Shown here in pieces: positions 30,900-37,000 of a stretch of 37,000 bases of DNA. The notes under the pieces were generated by a model. It was not told where the DNA came from, ran no database searches, and was given only the letters and a program-made list of their open reading frames with translations. This DNA comes from Erysipelotrichaceae bacterium (GTDB lineage: Bacteria; Bacillota_I; Bacilli_A; RFN20; CAG-826). The position numbers and the translations under genes are program-made. Position 1 is the first letter of the stretch; each line of letters begins with the position of its first letter. The stretch lies in contig JAAYCD010000038.1 in NCBI GenBank assembly GCA_012744375.1, positions 1 through 37,000 on the forward strand, read 5' to 3'.

Positions 30900-33539
30900 A
30901 TGGCTAATAAGAAAAAACCAGAAATAGTCGAAGAAAATTTTACCGAAAACATCGTCGTACAGCCAATGGAAGATGTCATGGGTGATCGTTATGCCACCTA
31001 TGCTAAATACGTTATTCAAGACAGAGCAATTCCTGATGTTAGGGATGGTTTAAAACCCGTTCAAAGAAGAATTATTTTTACGATGTATCGTAATAATAAC
31101 GTATTTAAAAAACCAACAAGAAAATGTGCTCATACTGTCGGAGCTGTGATGGGTACTTTCCACCCACATGGCGATAGTTCTATTTATGAAGCATTAGCGA
31201 GAATGAGCCAGGATTGGAAGGTGCGTTATCCATTAATCGATTTCCAAGGGAATAACGGTAGTATTGATGGCGATGCTCCTGCAGCATATCGTTATACTGA
31301 ATCACGCTTAAGCGAATTATCTAATGAACTTGTTAGCGATATCGATAAGCAAACCGTTGATATGCAACTCAACTTTGATGATACAGAATTTGAGCCAACA
31401 GTTTTGCCGGCTCGTTTCCCAAATTTACTCGCTAATGGTACTGAAGGTATCGCGGTGGCGATGGCGACTGAAATTCCTCCGCATAATCTCAAAGAGATTA
31501 TTAATGCGATAGTTTATCGAATTGGCCACAAAACTGCAACCATAGAAGATTTGATGCAATTCGTCTTGGGTCCTGATTTTCCTGGTGGTGGCATCGTTTA
31601 TCAAAGTGAAGGATTAAAAAATATTTATCGTTCTGGCCGTGGCCGAATTGAGATTGCTAGTCGTACCGCCATTGTTGAAAATGATGATTTACAGCAAATC
31701 ATCATTACAGAAATTCCTTATAAAACACAAAAAATCCAATTGGTTTTTGAAATTGATAAAATTATTCATGCTAAGGTGGTTGATGGTTTATTGGAAGTAA
31801 GAGACGAGTCTGACTGGAAAGGCATTCGGATTGTTATTGATTGTAAAAAAGACGCTGATTGTGAACTTTTACTTAGATATTTAAAAAACAAAACCGCTTT
31901 AGTAACCTCTTATAGCGCAAATATGGTGGCAATTGTTAATGGTCGCCCAAAAACTTTAAACTTACTTTCATATATTGATGCATACATTGCTCATCAAGTA
32001 GAAGTCATTACAAGGAAAAGCAGATTTGATCTAGATAAATATAAAGCTAGATTGCACATTGTTGAAGGTTTAATTCAAGCTTCTTTGAACATTAAAGAAG
32101 TCGTGGAAATCATTAGAAAGAGCAAAGATAAAGCTGATAGTAAAGTCAATTTGATGAATTTTTATGGTTTTTCTAATGAACAGGCCGAAGCTATTGTTAC
32201 CATGCCTTTATATAAATTAAGTCATACTGACGAAGTAACTTTGGAAAAAGAAAAAGGCCAATTAATTAAAGACATCGCCACATTAGAAGGTATTTTGAGT
32301 GATGAAAACAAATTAAACCGCGTCATCATCAGAGATTTAAAGGCAATTGCTGATAAATATGGTGATGATCGCCGTACCTCGATTGAAGAAAAAGAAAAAA
32401 TTGTTCCAATAGATAAACGTAAGCTAATTGCTAAAACTGATGTCATGGTCGCCTTAACTAGAGACGGTTATGTAAAACGTTCTACTGTTAAATCTTTCCG
32501 TAGTAGTGGCGATAACGTTTTACCAGGTTTAAAGGTGGGCGACGTTTTGGTTGCCGCTGGATTAGTGTGTACAACCGACTATTTGATTTGTTTTACAAAT
32601 CAGGGAAACTATATTTGTATTCCGGTCCATAAAATTACGGAAAATAAATGGAAAGATGAAGGTGTCCATTTAAACGCTTTCTCAACCCTTTCACCAGGCG
32701 AAAAAGTCATTAAAGGTTTAGCAATTACTGACTTTAGAAACGATATATACTTAGGTGTATTAACTAAGAAAGGTCAAATTAAACGTATGCCATTAGATGG
32801 CATTGAAACAAGTAAACGTTCACGTCCAATTCGCAATATGCGTTTAAACGAAGACGATGAAGTTGTTAGTGTGCAAGTGCTTTCTGGTAATAGCAATATA
32901 CTTGTATTAACGAGTAATGGTATGGCTAGCTTGTTTAATGAGAATGATTTAAATATCGTCACCAGCAAAGCTGGTGGTGTGAAATCAATTTTCGGTTTAG
33001 GCGATAATGATACAGTGGCATTTTTATCGTATGAGCCTAACGAAAAAGGCAAATTCATTATGTTTACAAACAAAGGACATTACCGCCTTGTTGATAGTAA
33101 CAAGCTTAATCTCAACAATCGTTTGGGTAAACCTCAAGTTTTAATGCCATGCTTTAAGAGCGATGTTCATAAAGTAATTTGCGCATTTAAGATCGATACC
33201 AAAGCTGATGTATTAAAGACCAATCTCTTCCTGGATAATAATGAGTATTTCGCTTTTGATTTAACCGATTTCAGTGCAACTGATTTAGGTAAGTATGCCA
33301 AGAAAAATATTTCAATTCCTGCCAAGACTTTGGTTAGTGATGTCTTTGATATCAATATTGAAGTAGTGAATGATAAGACGATTTCACACCCAACCAAAAC
33401 ATCTCGTCCAGTTTCTCAAGCCCGTGATGACGATGATGACAAAGATGCGCATGCTTCTGTAACCTCTAATAATGAAGAAGGCAAAAACGAAGATAATGAT
33501 GGCTTTGTTCAAATCTCAATTTTCGATGATTTGGATTAA
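30900..33539 (+). CDS. parC: DNA topoisomerase IV subunit A
   Basis: RYATYAKYVIQDRAIPDVRDGLKPVQRRI, YTESRLSEL active-site Tyr region; directly after parE. Confidence 0.9.
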   Translation: MANKKKPEIVEENFTENIVVQPMEDVMGDRYATYAKYVIQDRAIPDVRDGLKPVQRRIIFTMYRNNNVFKKPTRKCAHTVGAVMGTFHPHGDSSIYEALARMSQDWKVRYPLIDFQGNNGSIDGDAPAAYRYTESRLSELSNELVSDIDKQTVDMQLNFDDTEFEPTVLPARFPNLLANGTEGIAVAMATEIPPHNLKEIINAIVYRIGHKTATIEDLMQFVLGPDFPGGGIVYQSEGLKNIYRSGRGRIEIASRTAIVENDDLQQIIITEIPYKTQKIQLVFEIDKIIHAKVVDGLLEVRDESDWKGIRIVIDCKKDADCELLLRYLKNKTALVTSYSANMVAIVNGRPKTLNLLSYIDAYIAHQVEVITRKSRFDLDKYKARLHIVEGLIQASLNIKEVVEIIRKSKDKADSKVNLMNFYGFSNEQAEAIVTMPLYKLSHTDEVTLEKEKGQLIKDIATLEGILSDENKLNRVIIRDLKAIADKYGDDRRTSIEEKEKIVPIDKRKLIAKTDVMVALTRDGYVKRSTVKSFRSSGDNVLPGLKVGDVLVAAGLVCTTDYLICFTNQGNYICIPVHKITENKWKDEGVHLNAFSTLSPGEKVIKGLAITDFRNDIYLGVLTKKGQIKRMPLDGIETSKRSRPIRNMRLNEDDEVVSVQVLSGNSNILVLTSNGMASLFNENDLNIVTSKAGGVKSIFGLGDNDTVAFLSYEPNEKGKFIMFTNKGHYRLVDSNKLNLNNRLGKPQVLMPCFKSDVHKVICAFKIDTKADVLKTNLFLDNNEYFAFDLTDFSATDLGKYAKKNISIPAKTLVSDVFDINIEVVNDKTISHPTKTSRPVSQARDDDDDKDAHASVTSNNEEGKNEDNDGFVQISIFDDLD

Positions 33540-33559
33540 GATATTTAACCAGATAGATA

Positions 33560-33588
33560 AGTAATAAATTAGTAATAAATTAGTATTA
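33560..33588 (+). repeat. Short 11-bp tandem repeat
   Basis: AGTAATAAATT x2 followed by partial AGTATTA. Confidence 0.6.
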
Positions 33589-33589
33589 C

Positions 33590-33606
33590 ATAAAACTTAG
33601 TTTTAT
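33590..33606. other. AT-rich inverted repeat downstream of parC
   Basis: ATAAAAC-TTA-GTTTTAT perfect 7-bp arms. Confidence 0.5.
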
Positions 33607-33740
33607 AATAACGGCTATTTTTATTGCATTTATATTAACTTATTTCGGCTCATTCAAAAGCAAGTAAAGACTTTTGTTTATAACAATAGTTAAAATTATA
33701 AAATATTACTCACATTTGTTATCATCAATCGGTTATTATT

Positions 33741-33746
33741 TATATA
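33741..33746 (+). promoter_or_regulatory. Candidate weak -10 (TATATA), leaderless promoter of yqeG
   Basis: TATATA then 7 nt and ATG at 33754; no Shine-Dalgarno. Confidence 0.3.
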
Positions 33747-33753
33747 GATAAAT

Positions 33754-34287
33754 ATGTTCAAAAAATTCATTCCTTATGCACATGCATCATCAATCTACGA
33801 GATACCAGTGGATTTCTATCATCAAAATAATGTACGTTTCTTGTTGATTGACTTGGATAATACTTTGGACAGCTATCGTTTACAAGTGCCGACCGAACGT
33901 GTTCAACAACTTATTTTGGATTTGAAAAAAAACAACATTGAGCCAGTTGTCATTTCCAACAATCGTTGTAAGCGAGTGTCAAAATACGCCGAATTTCTAA
34001 AAGTAGAGTGTTTGTATTCTGCTAGAAAACCTTGTTCGTATAAAATAAAAAGGTACTTAAAGAAAAGAGGAATTGAAAATTCTGAGACGATGCTAGTTGG
34101 CGACCAACTAATTACCGATGTTTTAGCTGGTAGAGGCGCACACATTCGTGTCATCCTAACAGAAAAAATTGTTAAGGAAGACCAATGGACAACTCGCTTT
34201 AATCGCTTATTAGATTACCCCATCCGTCGTTACTTAAGTAAAAAAGGTTTATTACCAGACTGGAGGAACAAATATGGGCAGAAGTAA
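33754..34287 (+). CDS. yqeG: YqeG family HAD-type phosphatase
   Basis: LLIDLDNTLDSY, VISNNRCKRV, VGDQLITDVLAG; upstream of yqeH. Confidence 0.92.
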   Translation: MFKKFIPYAHASSIYEIPVDFYHQNNVRFLLIDLDNTLDSYRLQVPTERVQQLILDLKKNNIEPVVISNNRCKRVSKYAEFLKVECLYSARKPCSYKIKRYLKKRGIENSETMLVGDQLITDVLAGRGAHIRVILTEKIVKEDQWTTRFNRLLDYPIRRYLSKKGLLPDWRNKYGQK

Positions 34288-35413
34288 AAGAGTATTGCGT
34301 TGTTTCCACTGCGGCGCGATTTTGCAATGCGAAAAAACTGAAGAAAAAGGCTATATTTTTCCAGAAACATTCCATCACGCAACACCAATTCAAATTATTT
34401 ATTGCGATCGTTGTTTTCAAACAATGAAAGCATTTAACTTCAGTGAACTAGAACAAAGAATCGATGATGATATTTTACAAATCTTAGATGATGCCTGCGC
34501 AACAGATGCATATATTATTTGGGTTGTTGATTTATTTTCGTTTAATGGAACATTGAATAAAAAAATTGCTGAAAAAGTAAAAAAACTTAATGTTTCCGTT
34601 ATTGGTACTAAAAAAGACTTATTACCTCCAGAAGCAAAGGAAGAAAATCTCATAAACTATTTAAGGGAGCGTTTTTCCGAATACGGTATTGAGCCTACTT
34701 CCATTAGAGTTTATAGCAACACAGATAAAATCGATCCAAAAGAACTCATTGAAGACATGAATGCTGCTCGTAAAGCACATGATGTTTACATGATTGGTAA
34801 CAATTCTTCTGGCAAAACATCATTAATTAATCGTTTCTTAAAAGGTTATGAAAATAAAACTAACCGCCAGATCAAAACAATTAATTATCCTGAAACCCAT
34901 GTCAATGTCCTTGAGATTCCGTTATCTTTATCTTCTTTCCTATATGAACTACCAGGTATTTCTCAAAGCACCTCGGTCGTTGGCAAATTAGAAAAAGAAG
35001 TTGCTAAAATCATCGTGCCGAAGAAAACAATCAAAGTCACGCCACGCATCATGGGTGCAGGCGATGCTATGATGGTTGGTTCATTAGCTGCTTATGAGAT
35101 ACTCAAAGGCAAACCAACGACTTATCGTTTCTATGCCGCTGAAAAAGTTGAAACTAAAAAAGTTTCTTTAAAGAAACTAGATGATGCTATAGCTGAAAAT
35201 AATATGCGCCGTAACGTCCGTCCAGTTTCTGACATCTTAGTCAGTTTCTTAGATTACGATATGTTTGAATATACAATGGAAAGCGATAATCAATGGCACG
35301 ACATTGCCATTGAAGGCTTAGGTTGGCTATCATTCAAAGCGCAAGGCCAAGTCATCCGTGTCCGTTTACCAAAAGGAGTCGCTTTGAAAGAGAGCTTAGC
35401 GAAAATTAAATAA
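34274..35413 (+). CDS. yqeH: Ribosome biogenesis GTPase YqeH (circularly permuted)
   Basis: CFHCG...CDRC zinc motif, GTKKDLLP (G4) before GNNSSGKTSLINRFL (G1) and LPGI (G3). Confidence 0.93.
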   Translation: MGRSKRVLRCFHCGAILQCEKTEEKGYIFPETFHHATPIQIIYCDRCFQTMKAFNFSELEQRIDDDILQILDDACATDAYIIWVVDLFSFNGTLNKKIAEKVKKLNVSVIGTKKDLLPPEAKEENLINYLRERFSEYGIEPTSIRVYSNTDKIDPKELIEDMNAARKAHDVYMIGNNSSGKTSLINRFLKGYENKTNRQIKTINYPETHVNVLEIPLSLSSFLYELPGISQSTSVVGKLEKEVAKIIVPKKTIKVTPRIMGAGDAMMVGSLAAYEILKGKPTTYRFYAAEKVETKKVSLKKLDDAIAENNMRRNVRPVSDILVSFLDYDMFEYTMESDNQWHDIAIEGLGWLSFKAQGQVIRVRLPKGVALKESLAKIK

Positions 35414-35414
35414 C

Positions 35415-35702
35415 ATGTTAACACCAAATCAAAAACGCACGCTAAAATCATTAGCGTCAACATTAAAAATTAGATACCAAATTGGCAAAAATGAAATATC
35501 GGAATCGTTGATTACGATGTTAGACAAAGCCTTAACAGCCCACGAACTTATCAAGGTCGATGTGATGAAAGGTTGCACCTTACCAATTATGGAGGTGGCG
35601 ATCGATATCGCAAATAGTCTTAATGCTGAATTAGTACAAGTGATGGGAAGAGTGATTATCTTGTATCGCAAAAGCAAAGATAATCCGAAGATTAAAATCT
35701 GA
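35415..35702 (+). CDS. yhbY: YhbY/YqeI-type CRM-domain RNA-binding protein
   Basis: LTPNQKRTLKSLASTLKIRYQIGKNEISES; context. Confidence 0.9.
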   Translation: MLTPNQKRTLKSLASTLKIRYQIGKNEISESLITMLDKALTAHELIKVDVMKGCTLPIMEVAIDIANSLNAELVQVMGRVIILYRKSKDNPKIKI

Positions 35703-36778
35703 TGAACCGCATTATCTTTTGTGGTGGCTTTGATCCAATTCATATTGGCCATCTCAACATGGCAGTTCAAGCGCGTTTTGCCTTACAAGGTGAAGTCATT
35801 TTTGTGCCTGCGAAAATCGCTGTTTGGAAAGCAAACTCTGTTTCAGCAGAGCATAAACTAGCGATGATTAAACTCGCTATTAGGGGGCAAAAAGATTTTG
35901 CTATTGATACTTATGAGATTGATCAAGAATTTCAACCTAGATCATTTCAAACAGTTGCTTACTTAAAAAATAAATACCCAAACGATAAATTATATTTTTT
36001 AATCGGCCAAGATCAGGCGAACTCATTTCACCTTTGGGCAAAACCAGAATTAATTGCTAAAGATACGCAAATTGTTTATTACAAGAGGCCGAAATTTATT
36101 CTCAACAAAGATAATGTTGAACGTTTTAATATGATTGCGCTTGAAGGTCCAGTGGTGGACGCATCTTCTTCAGAAGTTAGAGAACTGCATTCCGTTTGTG
36201 TAAAAGAAGAGGTGTTACGATATATCGAAGACAACAATCTTTACTTCATTGAGAAAATTAAAGGCTATATTAAAGCGAGCAGATATCGTCATTCTTTGTC
36301 TGTAGCGCGTCATGCTTATCATTTAGCTAAACTTCATAATCTCGATGTTCAGAAGGCTTATATTGCCGCAATTCTTCACGACATAGGAAAAGGAATTAAC
36401 GCTGAAGATAGCCTTGTTTTAATGAAGCAGTTCTATCCACAATATTTAGGAATCGGTTCTTACTCATACCATCAGTTCTTAGGCGAACTAATTGTTAAAA
36501 GAGACTTCTTAATATTAGATGAAGAAATACTAAACGCAATTAAATATCATACGACAGGTAAACCAAAAATGAATTGGTTAGAAAAGCTAGTCTATGTTGC
36601 TGACAAGATTGATCCGTCCCGTGGTTATGATTCTTCAGAACTTATCAAAGCGGTGGAGGAAGATCTTGATAAGGGCTTCGTCAAAGTCCTAAAAGCTAAC
36701 CAAGAATATCTCAATAAAAAGAGCGAGAAAGTTGATAATCCACTCACTGAAGAATGCTTCAAATATTACCTAAAATAA
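35702..36778 (+). CDS. nadD: Nicotinate-nucleotide adenylyltransferase NadD fused to YqeK-type HD domain
   Basis: N-terminal FCGGFDPIHIGHLNMA; C-terminal RYRHSLSVARHA...AAILHDIGKGI...YHTTGKPKMNWLEKLVYVADKIDPSR. Confidence 0.92.
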   Translation: MNRIIFCGGFDPIHIGHLNMAVQARFALQGEVIFVPAKIAVWKANSVSAEHKLAMIKLAIRGQKDFAIDTYEIDQEFQPRSFQTVAYLKNKYPNDKLYFLIGQDQANSFHLWAKPELIAKDTQIVYYKRPKFILNKDNVERFNMIALEGPVVDASSSEVRELHSVCVKEEVLRYIEDNNLYFIEKIKGYIKASRYRHSLSVARHAYHLAKLHNLDVQKAYIAAILHDIGKGINAEDSLVLMKQFYPQYLGIGSYSYHQFLGELIVKRDFLILDEEILNAIKYHTTGKPKMNWLEKLVYVADKIDPSRGYDSSELIKAVEEDLDKGFVKVLKANQEYLNKKSEKVDNPLTEECFKYYLK

Positions 36779-36801
36779 GGTGCAAATTGCACCTTCTTTT
36801 T
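36777..36801 (+). terminator. Intrinsic terminator after nadD-yqeK
   Basis: AAGGTGC-AAATT-GCACCTT then CTTTTTT-like tract. Confidence 0.85.
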
Positions 36802-36809
36802 GTTATAAT
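36801..36809 (+). promoter_or_regulatory. Extended -10 promoter (TGtTATAAT)
   Basis: Perfect TGnTATAAT immediately after the nadD terminator; no adjacent ORF downstream in the window. Confidence 0.55.
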
Positions 36810-36815
36810 AAAAGA

Positions 36816-37000
36816 GTCTCATTAACAATATATATATCCAAGGGATGTATTATTGATTGACCCCTAGGGGTCACTTTTTCTTCCTTGGTAAAATATATAA
36901 GGATAGTCGCGGGACCTCTATAATAAAAATACTGCTAGACAGTCTGATTTCCATACTGAGGACGCGGCTTCCCTATTAAACGTTGTTTGTAGGATGAGGC
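36816..37000 (+). ncRNA. Candidate structured non-coding RNA or long 5' leader (runs off the window)
   Basis: Starts after an extended -10; CCAAGGGA/TTCCTTGG stem enclosing the 16-nt palindrome TGACCCCTAGGGGTCA; GC-rich GTCGCGGGACCTC / GAGGACGCGGC segments; no ORF in the track. Confidence 0.45.

Noticed and set aside
32774-33073. 99-aa antisense ORF within parC
   Set aside because: Shadow ORF of parC
35429-35770. 113-aa antisense ORF over yhbY/nadD
   Set aside because: Opposite two conserved CDSs; no family resemblance

Overview
The window is a compact, AT-rich bacterial chromosome segment. It looks like a low-GC Firmicutes/Bacilli or Mollicutes-relative genome using the standard code, because TGA ends several ORFs. 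It is densely packed with housekeeping genes, mostly on the + strand: fmt, a nuclease-helicase fusion, lepA, a Fic-like gene, hemW, the heat-shock operon hrcA-grpE-dnaK-dnaJ with a CIRCE element, ybeY-cdd-era-recO, glyS, dnaG-rpoD-trmK-nif3, a cyclophilin, nfo, ispG (-), rpmG (absent from the ORF track), an MBL hydrolase, efp, a YneF-like gene, plsY (-), parE-parC, and yqeG-yqeH-yhbY-nadD/yqeK. I see no prophage, transposon, CRISPR array, rRNA or tRNA.

The most interesting observations are: (1) a recurrent layout in which a -10-like hexamer lies 6-10 nt upstream of an ATG with no Shine-Dalgarno, suggesting a leaderless-mRNA gene class (fmt, 3422 ORF, lepA, ybeY, dnaG, ispG, yqeG) beside a class with clear Shine-Dalgarno sequences; (2) a Fic-fold protein whose catalytic HPFxxGNGR motif is replaced by KPFDRYSDEIA; (3) a C39 peptidase fused to a transmembrane region with no ABC ATPase; (4) a promoter followed by a structured non-coding stretch at the window end; (5) short linear motifs in core machinery: an AT-hook-like motif in RpoD, a clamp-binding-like QISIF at the ParC C-terminus, and a CxC-x5-CxC cluster in GrpE; (6) a large inverted repeat over the parE -10. 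All are read by eye; none has been checked by database search or experiment.
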